Shown piece by piece: positions 1-8,357 of a stretch of DNA of 41,112 bases (position 1 is its first letter; each line of letters starts with the position of its first letter). The stretch comes from Bacteroidaceae bacterium (lineage in GTDB: Bacteria > Bacteroidota > Bacteroidia > Bacteroidales > Bacteroidaceae). The DNA is taken from contig JAFWYQ010000133.1 of assembly GCA_017517605.1 (NCBI GenBank), positions 1 through 41,112 of the forward strand, written 5' to 3'. A program made the translations under genes and the position numbers. Below the pieces are notes generated by a model, which did no database searches, was not told the origin of the DNA, and was given only the letters and a program-made list of their open reading frames with translations.

Positions 1-375
1 ACATTTAAACGTTGTTGTCGTTAATTCTATAATTTCAAGACAGCTAACCTCTATATGGCCGTCTTCAAATACATCTTTCAAGATAATGTATTTTCCGTCG
101 CTTATCTTTCCAACTTTTGTGTCGTCAAAAACTTTATCGATGGTATTTGATAAATAGAATGAAGCCTTTTCTATAGTGTTCCATTTATCGGAAATATAAT
201 GCACTTCTTCTTCAGTCGTAGAATATTTGAATTCGACTCTTGGTTTCTCTTTATCATCGTCAAACTTATATACCCAGATTTTACTGGTCAGCTTGGTTAA
301 TGTTGACGGGAGTGTTTGAGCTATAACTCCTACAAATACATTTAATGCGATAAACGCTAATACTAATTTTTTCAT
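1..375 (-). CDS. secreted protein of unknown function, C-terminus outside window
   Basis: Reading the minus strand from the ATG at 375 gives 125 codons with no stop before the window edge, so only the N-terminal part is visible. It starts MKKLVLAFIALNVFVGVIAQ, a clean signal peptide with likely cleavage after the Ala before Gln20, so the protein should be exported. The mature part is hydrophilic and rich in Lys, Asp and Glu, and I recognise no domain. It begins 5 nt after the stop of the Cys-rich lipoprotein gene on the same strand, so the two are almost certainly co-transcribed. The local base composition is AT-rich like its neighbour and unlike the housekeeping genes further right. Function unknown. 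Confidence 0.7.
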   Translation of the reverse strand, partial: MKKLVLAFIALNVFVGVIAQTLPSTLTKLTSKIWVYKFDDDKEKPRVEFKYSTTEEEVHYISDKWNTIEKASFYLSNTIDKVFDDTKVGKISDGKYIILKDVFEDGHIEVSCLEIIELTTTTFKC

Positions 376-380
376 ATAAT

Positions 381-2018
381 TTATCTTAATCCTTTGATTT
401 CTATAACATAACTCTTTTTCAAATAAGATTCATCTGTAGTCATCGTATATCCTAATGCAGGGTCTATATAGATTAATTTTCCTGTTGATGTGTATCCTAT
501 AACTAAAACATTATGAGTTTTATCAGGTTCCTCTGTAGGAATATCTGTCATTACGGAATGTCCTTTGTCTATGGCATCTTTAATTGATACCCCGAATAAT
601 TCTACTTCAAAAAAATGTGCAACAAACGTGTTAACCCATTTAGTTCTTATTCCTTTGGAGGTAACTTTACGAACTTTTATCTTTGTCCTTTCACTATAAT
701 ATTGGTGGTATTCAGATATGTCTTTACTTCCATTAAATAGTTGATTGTCAATAAGTGTCATTATGGTCGTTACACATGTGTTCTTTTTCTGCTTTTTCAT
801 TGTTAATGGAGCTTTCTCTATCATCTTATCTGTAGAAGACGGTGTATGTTTGACAGGAGTTGATGTACTGGTATTCCCAGAACCGTGTGAACCTCCTCCT
901 TGATTTTGATTATTGTTATTCCCGTTATTTGAAGAATTATTGTTTCCACCACCTCCTCCTCCTACAGTGGATTCGCATATACAAGGATATTTTTTGCAAA
1001 ATATGCAATCGGTATTATTGCATTTGCACGGATGTGAATTACAGAAAGGACAAGGGCAAACGCAATCTTTGAGAAGTTTCTTGCAATTCTCACATTTGTC
1101 GCCATCAACTATAAGGCAAACGCAATCATCTACTGGCTTGTAACAAAAAGAACAATATAGTTGTCCCCCTGTCTCATTATTATAAGAATAAGTGCTGACA
1201 GCCGAAGTACTTGAAACCATCCGCATACTGAAAACGGTGGAGTGGATAGCTTCTGTCTTTTGATCTGTCGCATGATTATGCTGGCAACTGTCTGGTAGTG
1301 CCAAAGTACGGGTAACAGGTGCAGATTCATGTTCGTGCTCATGCTTGTGTGCATGAGTATTGGGTCGGAACATGAACTGTCTGCATCCATTCTCGTAGTT
1401 GAATCCATGCGAGAGGTTACCATCCAAGGACGAAACCAACAGCAGTCCCGAATAGTCGGTATGGTCGGGGTTGTAGCCTTCTAATCTTTGGTGGTACTTG
1501 GGGTGCCTCTTGATGTACTGGCGGCTGGGAGCATACGACAATACGCGCCCCATTACATAGCCGGTACTGTTAAACTTCTTCACATACAGCACCGAATGCA
1601 TGGGCGTCTGCTCCGCCTTACGCTTGTTGTTGATGACAGTGAACCGCCAGATAGCCATATTCTGTTTCATCTTTATGGGAACAAGCAACACGGTTCCGTC
1701 CTCTTCATACAAACTCTGTGCCGCTTCCCAGTCGATTGTAAAACTTCCCGCAGCCAACGTTTGTGGTGCAGCTCCTGCCGCACGTGTCTGCGCCTTGCCC
1801 AATGTCTTGAACATGTCGGGCATTGACATCCCTCCCTGTGTGCTTTCCACCATAGCCTTGGCAGCGCGCATGATAGCATTGTCTCCTTGCTCTATCGCCT
1901 GATGCCAAGATGGTGCATCCACAATCCCTTCATCCGTGCAGGAGTGTAACATCATTCCTGCAAGAAGAAGGAAGGGTAGAAGGAACTTCCATTCTTTCTT
2001 CTTTCTCATTAAACGCAT
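381..2018 (-). CDS. Cys-rich lipoprotein with C-terminal papain/C39-like cysteine peptidase domain
   Basis: 545 residues. A lipobox-like LLLAGMMLHSC puts the lipidated Cys at residue 27, so it is probably anchored to a membrane. Residues 30-220 are an uncharacterised domain. Residues 221-231 are a His/Glu stretch (HAHKHEHEHE). Residues 289-348 hold four CxxC...CxC knuckles with 15 of 16 Cys paired regularly, followed by a Gly/Asn/Ser linker (353-390). The C-terminal 150 residues look like a papain-fold domain: Cys415 in NTCVTT, His502 in THNVLVIGY and Asp519 in YIDPALG fit a Cys-His-Asp triad. That assignment comes from motif order, not from a search. The start at 2018 could also be Met4. It lies 87 nt after the DUF3244 gene and 5 nt before the next secreted gene, so it is the middle of a three-gene run. 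Substrate unknown; metal binding by the His and Cys segments is inference. Confidence 0.75.
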   Translation of the reverse strand: MRLMRKKKEWKFLLPFLLLAGMMLHSCTDEGIVDAPSWHQAIEQGDNAIMRAAKAMVESTQGGMSMPDMFKTLGKAQTRAAGAAPQTLAAGSFTIDWEAAQSLYEEDGTVLLVPIKMKQNMAIWRFTVINNKRKAEQTPMHSVLYVKKFNSTGYVMGRVLSYAPSRQYIKRHPKYHQRLEGYNPDHTDYSGLLLVSSLDGNLSHGFNYENGCRQFMFRPNTHAHKHEHEHESAPVTRTLALPDSCQHNHATDQKTEAIHSTVFSMRMVSSTSAVSTYSYNNETGGQLYCSFCYKPVDDCVCLIVDGDKCENCKKLLKDCVCPCPFCNSHPCKCNNTDCIFCKKYPCICESTVGGGGGGNNNSSNNGNNNNQNQGGGSHGSGNTSTSTPVKHTPSSTDKMIEKAPLTMKKQKKNTCVTTIMTLIDNQLFNGSKDISEYHQYYSERTKIKVRKVTSKGIRTKWVNTFVAHFFEVELFGVSIKDAIDKGHSVMTDIPTEEPDKTHNVLVIGYTSTGKLIYIDPALGYTMTTDESYLKKSYVIEIKGLR

Positions 2019-2060
2019 TTTAGTACTTTTTTATTGTTTATTTAATCATGTTTTTAGATA

Positions 2061-2096
2061 GAGGTAGATGGCTTTCTGTGTGAAGACATCTACCTC
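2061..2096. promoter_or_regulatory. 10-bp stem hairpin between DUF3244 and lipoprotein genes
   Basis: GAGGTAGATG (2061-2070) is perfectly complementary to CATCTACCTC (2087-2096) with a 16-nt loop. It sits in the 87-nt gap inside the minus-strand run, just after the DUF3244 stop. No U-run follows on the minus strand, so it is not a classic intrinsic terminator. An RNA-stability or processing hairpin that sets a higher level for the small upstream gene is plausible but is inference. Confidence 0.45.
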
Positions 2097-2105
2097 CATT
2101 AAGAA

Positions 2106-2498
2106 TTACTTCACCTCAAAGTCACCGCTTACGCTCTGTCCGTTCACATTATTGGTAACCGTGATGGTTCCCATGGTGAGACCTGAAACGGGAATCATGC
2201 TGACAGTACCAGCTGTGGCCGACATGGATTGCTGGCCTACGGTGGCACCCGTGAGCGCGTTGTTCACTCGTACGGTGGCATGGGGTACAGTGCCTGTAAA
2301 CTGTACGTTGACTACACCATTGTTTAATGTGGCGGTAACGGGTACTTGGAGGGTTTCTTCATTCGCGATGTTATTTCCATCATTTGCCAATTCAATTTCC
2401 TTCTCTTCCGAAGGAGTTGTTACGGGATCTGCAAAAATGTTAGCAGAAAATGCAATGATGCCCGCCATAAGCAGGGCTTTTACAGTTAGCTTCTTCAT
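2106..2498 (-). CDS. small secreted DUF3244 family protein
   Basis: 130 residues. Residues 1-23 form a signal peptide (MKKLTVKALLMAGIIAFSAN, cleavage near IFA-DP). A short acidic segment follows, then about 80 residues of alternating beta-type sequence with repeated VTVTN/VTATLNNG elements, ending in GDFEVK. Size, signal peptide and beta-sandwich-like C-terminus fit the Bacteroidales DUF3244 family, whose function is unknown. It has its own promoter (2570-2600) and is the first gene of the minus-strand run leading to the cysteine peptidase lipoprotein. It is divergent from the TPR membrane protein. A role as a secreted partner, inhibitor or signal for those neighbours is a guess from context. 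Confidence 0.75.
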   Translation of the reverse strand: MKKLTVKALLMAGIIAFSANIFADPVTTPSEEKEIELANDGNNIANEETLQVPVTATLNNGVVNVQFTGTVPHATVRVNNALTGATVGQQSMSATAGTVSMIPVSGLTMGTITVTNNVNGQSVSGDFEVK

Positions 2499-2569
2499 GA
2501 TGTTTCCTTTAATTGTTAATTACGTGTTTTTACTTAATTTTTGGGCGAGCTCTACCCATTCGGTTGTTG

Positions 2570-2600
2570 CAAAGTTAGAGCGTGAAAATGTAACAGCCAA
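2570..2600 (-). promoter_or_regulatory. Bacteroidetes-type promoter of the DUF3244 gene
   Basis: On the minus strand TTGG (plus 2597-2600) is followed after 19 nt by TAACTTTG (plus 2570-2577), close to the TTTG-N19/20-TAnnTTTG form. Transcription would begin about 65 nt upstream of the ATG at 2498. Confidence 0.65.
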
Positions 2601-2801
2601 GAAAAATGGTCACTATTTTGGATGTGATCAAATGTTAACAAATGTATATAGGGGGGGTAAATCGCTGATAATCAGAGTCAATGAATTTACAGTTTGATTT
2701 TCAGTGTATGCAGATGCACATTGGCAAAGCTTAATTAGAGGAATAAATAGAGATAACTTTCATTGCTATCAAAAAGAGAACTGACGATTTTTGAATGTAT
2801 G

Positions 2802-2833
2802 TTTGGTGCTCTGTGAAATATTGTGTATCTTTG
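2802..2833 (+). promoter_or_regulatory. Bacteroidetes-type promoter of the TPR membrane protein gene
   Basis: TTTG (2802-2805), 20 nt, then TATCTTTG (2826-2833): a consensus match. The predicted transcription start falls on or beside the ATG at 2840, which favours the second in-frame ATG at 2858 as the real start codon. The rest of 2601-2801 is AT-rich with no other clear signal. Confidence 0.75.
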
Positions 2834-2839
2834 TAGAAG

Positions 2840-3748
2840 ATGCAAAAAATAGAAGATATGACAAAATTTATAAAAATAGCATTAAAAGTTCTCCTTTTAG
2901 CCTCGTTTCTGGGATGTCAGGAAGACAATAAGGGAGTGATTTTACGTCATGCGGAGGAGTGCATGGAGACAAGTCCCGATAGTGTTATCCGAATGCTTGA
3001 AGAAATTGAAGAAAATTCGTTTGGCTCTGAATACCAACGTGCTAAGTATGCGTTGCTTTGGACACAAGCACGACACAAATGCCACCTTCCGTTAGGAAAT
3101 GATTCGCTTATCAACGTGGCAGTAGACTATTATACCTTGCATGAGGAGAGACAATATGCTGCCAAGGCGTATCTTTACAAAGGCTTGGTGCATAAACAAC
3201 GCAAGGAGGTGGAGAGGGCGGCTGAAGCCCTTGCCCTAAGCGAACAATGGTTTGAAGGGGTGGAGGATGACCAGTATAAGGCGTTGCTATATAATCACTA
3301 TGGAATGTTGATGTACGAACAGACTAATTACAAAGATGCTTTGACCTATTTGAAGAAATCGTATGAATTCAAGCTAAAAGGAGATTCTGTACACTATGTG
3401 GTTTCAGCTTGTGGGATGATTGCTAATACTTTTGAGATTATGGGGGAAACAGATAGTGCCAAAGCATACTTTGAGAAAGGGTTGCAATATAAGGATCAAA
3501 TTTCTGTCCACAGATATTTTCTATATGTAAAGGACTATGCCAATTTTCTCAGGAAGAATGGAGAATATGAGAAAACTGAACAGATGTTGTTGGAGTGTGA
3601 GCAACATATAACGGGTGAACAAAATATTCGCTCTACTCCAGTTTGGCGACCCTCTATTATGAGACGAAGGATTATGCCAGGGCATTGGGGTATGCCGAAA
3701 AGGTGGTGGAAAGCGGAGATAGTGTGGTTGTGCGTGGTGGATTACTGA
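2840..3748 (+). pseudogene. TPR-repeat lipoprotein/membrane regulator, 5' part of a frameshifted gene
   Basis: This frame encodes the N-terminal half of a TPR protein. From Met7 (2858) the start is MTKFIKIALKVLLLASFLGC, a lipoprotein-type signal. Helical repeats follow, including ALLYNHYGMLMYEQTNYKDA and a 34-residue-spaced repeat with GETDSAKAYFEKGL, typical of TPR units. Homology-like sequence stops near residue 261 (GEQN). The last 40 residues (WRPSIMRRRIMPGHW...) are low-complexity frame-shifted sequence. The TPR continuation YSLYSSLATLYYETKDYARA is found one frame back, directly after AAAA at 3621-3624. Adding one A there restores a single 607-residue protein from 2858 to 4680. It could be a real inactivation, a phase-variable tract or an assembly error. 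Confidence 0.75.
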
Positions 3749-4680
3749 ATTTATACCGGATACACAGGCTATTGGGACATGTGGATGAGAGCCAGCATTA
3801 TCACGATTTATACAGAGTATATACTAATGATATATCTATGCGAATGAAGACTGCTGAAGTGGCGGCCATTCCTCACGAAGTGAAGGTGAAAGCACTGGAG
3901 AGTGCTCACCAAAAAGGTGTGAAAGTGAGATGGGGACTGACAGTGTGCCTGATTGTGGTGGCACTGGCAAGTGGCATAGTGTATGTGCTTATCAGAAAAA
4001 GACACAGGCAACAACGACAGGAGTGGCAGAACCGATTGGCTGAGGATGACAGGGAGATGAGTGAAATGGTTAAAGCACAAAGTGAGAAAAACAGGGAGAT
4101 AGGACTGCTGAACTATCAGATGGAGCGCAAGAAAGAACAGATAGGGAGTATGGAGCAGAAACAGAAGGAAAGGTTGCAGAGAGAAAGAGAAAAGGTGAAG
4201 GAAAAGGTGGACGAAATAAAGCAACTGAAAGAGACGGAGTCTGCTATGATGCGTGAAAAACGTGAATTGGAAAAGAGTCTGGAAACAACCCTCAAAGAAC
4301 AGCGGGAACTGCAGTCGATGGCCGCTAAGGTAGAACACGACAAACTGATAAATCAACGTATCATGCGCTATCGTGTGACGGGAAAGGTGAAACAGAAGGA
4401 TGCTCTACTGATGCAATTGAAACATGGAAACATGTACGTGGGTGAACAGATTCCTGATGAAGAGATTCGTCCGATGATAGAAGCCTTATTGGATGAGGTA
4501 TGTCCGGCTATGCGTCAGCGCATAGACAATATGACAAACAACCTTACCAAACAGATGATGTGTTACCTGATAGCGTTGGAGCTGGACGATGAGGAGATGA
4601 TGTATCGTGCCACCCGCAAAAAGTTGGAAACCATCCGACGGTACTATAGAGAGTGTGAGGAGATGATGGAAGGGCTGTGA
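3643..4680 (+). pseudogene. TPR/TM/coiled-coil regulator, 3' part of the same frameshifted gene
   Basis: The 345 residues from the first Met in this frame complete the TPR domain (residues 1-60), then carry one membrane helix (about 97-118, WGLTVCLIVVALASGIVYVL). A long Lys/Glu/Gln coiled coil (about 120-235) follows, then a C-terminal helical domain with LTKQMMCYLIALELDDEEMM and RKKLETIRRYYR. In related Bacteroidales proteins the TPR part is periplasmic and the C-terminal domain cytoplasmic, and some end in a LuxR-like HTH. The tail here resembles such a domain only weakly. On its own this fragment lacks the signal peptide and most TPRs, so it should not be a working protein unless the frameshift is bypassed. 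No gene partner lies downstream; 4681-4860 is empty of recognisable features. Confidence 0.7.
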
Positions 4681-4860
4681 ACATGGCTATAGCTATGGCT
4701 GAAAACAATTTGCCCACATTGTAAGATGAGAAACACGAAACCTCCGTATGCGCAAAAAAGCCATGAGTGAGGAGGACATCTGGTAGTGTATTTTCGCCTA
4801 TTTTCCGTTAAATAAACTTATAATCAAAGGGAATAGTGGGGTTGTTTGTCATTTCTTCCC

Positions 4861-4868
4861 TAAATTTG
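4861..4868 (+). promoter_or_regulatory. -7 element before the DUF2723 gene
   Basis: TAAATTTG at 4861-4868 matches the TAnnTTTG element. No good TTTG lies at the usual 19-20 nt upstream; the closest is TTG at 4842-4844. It gives a leader of about 55 nt before the ATG at 4931. Confidence 0.45.
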
Positions 4869-4930
4869 CACGATTTATGTCGTTCGTAGAGCGGAATATT
4901 AATAAAAACAATAAAATAACATCTTGATTC

Positions 4931-7900
4931 ATGAAACAGTACAAGACTATAAATAACGTGATGGGGTGGCTGACGTTTGCCATTGCTGCCGTTGTTTATT
5001 GCATGACCATCGAACCGACAGCCAGTTTCTGGGACTGTCCTGAGTTTATCACTACGGGTTACAAACTGGAGGTGGGACATCCACCCGGTGCGCCCTTCTT
5101 CATGCTGACGGCTAACATCTTCTCGCAATTTGTGAGCGACCCCAGCCAAGTGGCCTATATGGTCAACATCATGTCGGCCTTGCTGAGTGCCGGCTGTATC
5201 CTCTTCCTTTTCTGGAGTATTACCCACTTGACAAAGAAATTGGTGTGTCCCGAAGGGACGGAGATGACTACGGGCCGGATGATAACCATCATCGGTTCGG
5301 GTTTGGTGGGTGCATTGGCTTACACCTTCAGCGATACCTTCTGGTATAGTGCCGTGGAGGGCGAGGTTTATGCCTATTCATCGTTGTTCACAGCCGTGGT
5401 ATTCTGGCTTATCCTCAAGTGGGAGGAGAATGCCGACAAGCCGCATAGCGACCGTTGGCTGGTGCTGATTGCCTATTTGACAGGTCTGTCGGTGGGTGTG
5501 CACTTGCTGAACTTGCTCTGTATCCCTGCCATTGTGCTGACTTACTACTACAAGCGTAATCCGAAGGCCAACCTGAAAGGCTCGTTGTGGGCGCTGGTGG
5601 TGTCGGCTATCCTGGTAGCCATTGTGCTCTATGGCATTGTGCCGGGCATTGTGAAGGTGGGTGGATGGTTTGAACTGCTCTTTGTCAACACCTTGGGCAT
5701 GTCGTTCAATACGGGTCTGTTTGTCTATATCATCCTGTTGGCCGGTGCGCTCATTTGGGGTATTGTAGAGACGGTGCGCAACCAGAACCGTACGCGCATG
5801 AACATTGCCTTCCTGTTGTCGGTGGCCTTGTTGGGCATCCCCTTCTACGGCTATGGCTTCAGCAGCATCTTTATTGGTGTGGTGGTGCTGGCCGTACTGG
5901 CCTTCTGCCTCAAGCTGCGCAAGGATGGTGAGTTCCGTGTGTCGGTGCGTGCGCTGAATACTGTGCTCCTCTGCCTTACGATGATTGTGGTGGGTTACTC
6001 TTCCTACGCCGTTATCGTTATCCGCTCTATGGCCAATCCTCCGATGGATCAGAACTCACCCGAGGACATCTTTACATTGGGTTCGTACCTTGGCCGTGAG
6101 CAGTACGGTGACCGCCCCTTGTTCTACGGACAGGCATACTCTTCGGAAATGGCATGGAAACCCGTGGGTAACCATTGTGTGGTGAAGACTGAGGATGGTG
6201 CTCCCGTCTATCAACGTAAGGAGAAGAAAAGTGCCGACGAGCCTGACCGCTACGAATTGGTGCGCTATAAACCTATATATAAGTATGCGCAGAATATGTT
6301 GTTCCCCCGCATGTATAGTCCTGACCATGCCAATTATCAGGGACGAATTAACCTCTACGACCAATGGGCAGGCGGAATCAAGGGACGCATGGTGCCCTTT
6401 GACAAGTGTGGCGAACACGTGATGGTGATGATGCCTACGCAGTGGGAGAACCTGAAGTTCTTCTTCAACTACCAGCTCAACTTCATGTATTGGCGCTACT
6501 TCATGTGGAACTTTGCCGGCCGTCAGAACGACATCCAAGGCAGTGGAGAGGCTGAACATGGTAATTGGATTACCGGTATCTCCTTTATCGACAATGCGCT
6601 GATAGGGTGTGACTTGGACAAGTTGCCCAGCGACTTGAAGAACAACAAGGGGCACAACGTGTTCTACTGCTTGCCTTTGTTGTTGGGACTTATCGGTCTC
6701 TTCTGGCAAGCCTACCGTGGCGAGCGGGGCATCAAGCAATTCTGGGTGGTATTCTTCCTCTTCTTTATGACGGGTATTGCCATTGTGCTCTACCTGAACC
6801 AGACGCCTGCCCAACCGCGTGAGCGCGACTATGCGTATGCCGGTTCGTTCTATGCCTTTGCCATTTGGATTGGTATGGGTGTGGCCGGATTGGTGGAATT
6901 GCTCCGCAAGAAGATGAGTGAGACTCCTGCGGCTATCCTGGCTTCGGTGCTTTGTTTGGGTGTACCTCTCCAGATGGTAAGCCAGACATGGGACGACCAT
7001 GACCGTAGCGGACGCTACACTTGCCGCGATTTCGGACAGAATTACCTCAACTCGCTGCCTACCGAAAACAATCCGATTATCTTTACGAACGGCGATAACG
7101 ATACCTTCCCCTTGTGGTACAACCAGGATACGGAGGGTGTGCGCACGGATGTGCGTGTCTGCAACCTCAGCTACTTGCAGACCGACTGGTACATCGACCA
7201 GATGCGCCGTCCGGCCTACGATTCGCCTTCGTTGCCTATCGATTGGAAACGCTACGACTATGTGGAAGGAGTGAATGACATTGTCTATGTACGTCCCGAA
7301 AACGAAGCCGGTGTGCGTGCTCTCTACAAGAGCAACCCTGAACAGGCCAAGCGTGCATTGGGTGACAATCCTTTCGAGGTAAAGAATGTGCTGAAGAACT
7401 GGGTGTGCTCACCTGACCAGGAATTGCGAATAATCCCCACCGATACATTGGAAATCACGGTGGATAAGGAGGCTGTGCTCCGTTCGGACATGATGATTCC
7501 CGACACTGCTGCCATCCCCGACAAGATGTATATCTCGCTGAAGGGACGCAAGTATCTGACCAAGGCCGACTTGATGATGCTGGAATTGTTGGCCAACACC
7601 AATTGGGAGCGTCCGGTATATATTGCCATCAGTGTGGGTACTCAGAACCAGTTGGGATTGGGCAATCACTTTATCCAAGAAGGATTGGCTCACCGTTTCA
7701 CTCCGTTCAATTGGGAGAAGTTGGGACGTGTGCTCAAGACCGATATTGGTCAGAGCTTTGCCCTTGATAGCGAAAAGATGTACGACAACCTGATGAACAA
7801 GTTCAAGTTCGGAGGCATCGACAACCCCGACATCTATCTGGACGAAACCGTGATGCGCATGTGCTATTCTCACCGTCGTATGTATGCCTTGTTGGCCAAG

Positions 7901-8275
7901 CAGTTGGTACAAGAGGGTAAGAAAGAGAAGGCTTTGGCCGTTCTCGATCGTGCAACGGAAGCTATCCCTGCCATTACTGTTCCCTACGATTATGCTTCGG
8001 GTGCCATGGAAATGGCCACAAGCTATGTGCAGTTAGGCAAGATGGATAAGGCGATGCCAATCCTTACGGCTATGGGTGACCGTGCCGGCGAATACCTCGA
8101 CTGGTACTTGAGCGGAACCGACAAGCAGCTCCGTGGCAATGTGAACAACTGCCAATGGGAACTGATGATACTTAGTGATGTGGCTACGCTTCTCCAAGGC
8201 AACGAACAGGCCAAGAAGTATCAGGCGATGTTGGACGAAAAGTTCGCTCAATTGCGTGTGCGTTTGGGAAGATAA
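4931..8275 (+). CDS. DUF2723 family multi-spanning membrane protein (GT-C-like, TMEM260-related)
   Basis: 1114 residues. The N-terminus carries the family hallmark: a first membrane helix, then EPTASFWDCPEF (residues 28-39) and GHPPGAPFF. Acidic residues in that first loop (Asp35, Glu38) are where GT-C glycosyltransferases place their catalytic base. About a dozen hydrophobic helices fill residues 10-360 and 560-690, separated by soluble loops. The last 300 residues are soluble and end in TPR-like helices. The eukaryotic relative TMEM260 is an O-mannosyltransferase, so a protein or lipid glycosylation role using a polyprenyl-linked sugar is likely; this is inference from the family. Codon use is GC-richer than in the genes to the left. 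The next gene (polysaccharide deacetylase) follows after a palindromic repeat and may be transcribed separately. Confidence 0.88.
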   Translation: MKQYKTINNVMGWLTFAIAAVVYCMTIEPTASFWDCPEFITTGYKLEVGHPPGAPFFMLTANIFSQFVSDPSQVAYMVNIMSALLSAGCILFLFWSITHLTKKLVCPEGTEMTTGRMITIIGSGLVGALAYTFSDTFWYSAVEGEVYAYSSLFTAVVFWLILKWEENADKPHSDRWLVLIAYLTGLSVGVHLLNLLCIPAIVLTYYYKRNPKANLKGSLWALVVSAILVAIVLYGIVPGIVKVGGWFELLFVNTLGMSFNTGLFVYIILLAGALIWGIVETVRNQNRTRMNIAFLLSVALLGIPFYGYGFSSIFIGVVVLAVLAFCLKLRKDGEFRVSVRALNTVLLCLTMIVVGYSSYAVIVIRSMANPPMDQNSPEDIFTLGSYLGREQYGDRPLFYGQAYSSEMAWKPVGNHCVVKTEDGAPVYQRKEKKSADEPDRYELVRYKPIYKYAQNMLFPRMYSPDHANYQGRINLYDQWAGGIKGRMVPFDKCGEHVMVMMPTQWENLKFFFNYQLNFMYWRYFMWNFAGRQNDIQGSGEAEHGNWITGISFIDNALIGCDLDKLPSDLKNNKGHNVFYCLPLLLGLIGLFWQAYRGERGIKQFWVVFFLFFMTGIAIVLYLNQTPAQPRERDYAYAGSFYAFAIWIGMGVAGLVELLRKKMSETPAAILASVLCLGVPLQMVSQTWDDHDRSGRYTCRDFGQNYLNSLPTENNPIIFTNGDNDTFPLWYNQDTEGVRTDVRVCNLSYLQTDWYIDQMRRPAYDSPSLPIDWKRYDYVEGVNDIVYVRPENEAGVRALYKSNPEQAKRALGDNPFEVKNVLKNWVCSPDQELRIIPTDTLEITVDKEAVLRSDMMIPDTAAIPDKMYISLKGRKYLTKADLMMLELLANTNWERPVYIAISVGTQNQLGLGNHFIQEGLAHRFTPFNWEKLGRVLKTDIGQSFALDSEKMYDNLMNKFKFGGIDNPDIYLDETVMRMCYSHRRMYALLAKQLVQEGKKEKALAVLDRATEAIPAITVPYDYASGAMEMATSYVQLGKMDKAMPILTAMGDRAGEYLDWYLSGTDKQLRGNVNNCQWELMILSDVATLLQGNEQAKKYQAMLDEKFAQLRVRLGR

Positions 8276-8284
8276 GGTAGTATA

Positions 8285-8343
8285 AGCTACGAGCTACAAG
8301 TAAGTAAAGCAGTTTGTGCGCATGGAACTTGTAGCTCGTAGCT
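8285..8343. repeat. palindromic intergenic repeat (GCTACGAGCTACAAG family)
   Basis: AGCTACGAGCTACAAG (8285-8300) and its exact complement (8328-8343) form a 16-bp stem with a 27-nt loop in the 82-nt gap between two plus-strand genes. Related sequences occur at 10212-10261 and 38521-38574. It lacks a U-run, so it is better seen as a REP-like element than a terminator. Confidence 0.75.
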
Positions 8344-8357
8344 AATAACTGAATAAT

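Noticed and set aside
2068-2697. 209-codon plus-strand open frame over the DUF3244 gene
   Set aside because: Antisense of a gene with clear signal peptide and promoter; its residues show no domain.
3615-3660. Programmed -1 frameshift in the TPR gene
   Set aside because: AAAA in CAA-AAT is not an X-XXY-YYZ slippery site and no downstream pseudoknot is evident; a simple deletion explains it.
6056-7000. 314-codon minus-strand frame
   Set aside because: Antisense shadow of the DUF2723 gene with repetitive His/Val composition.
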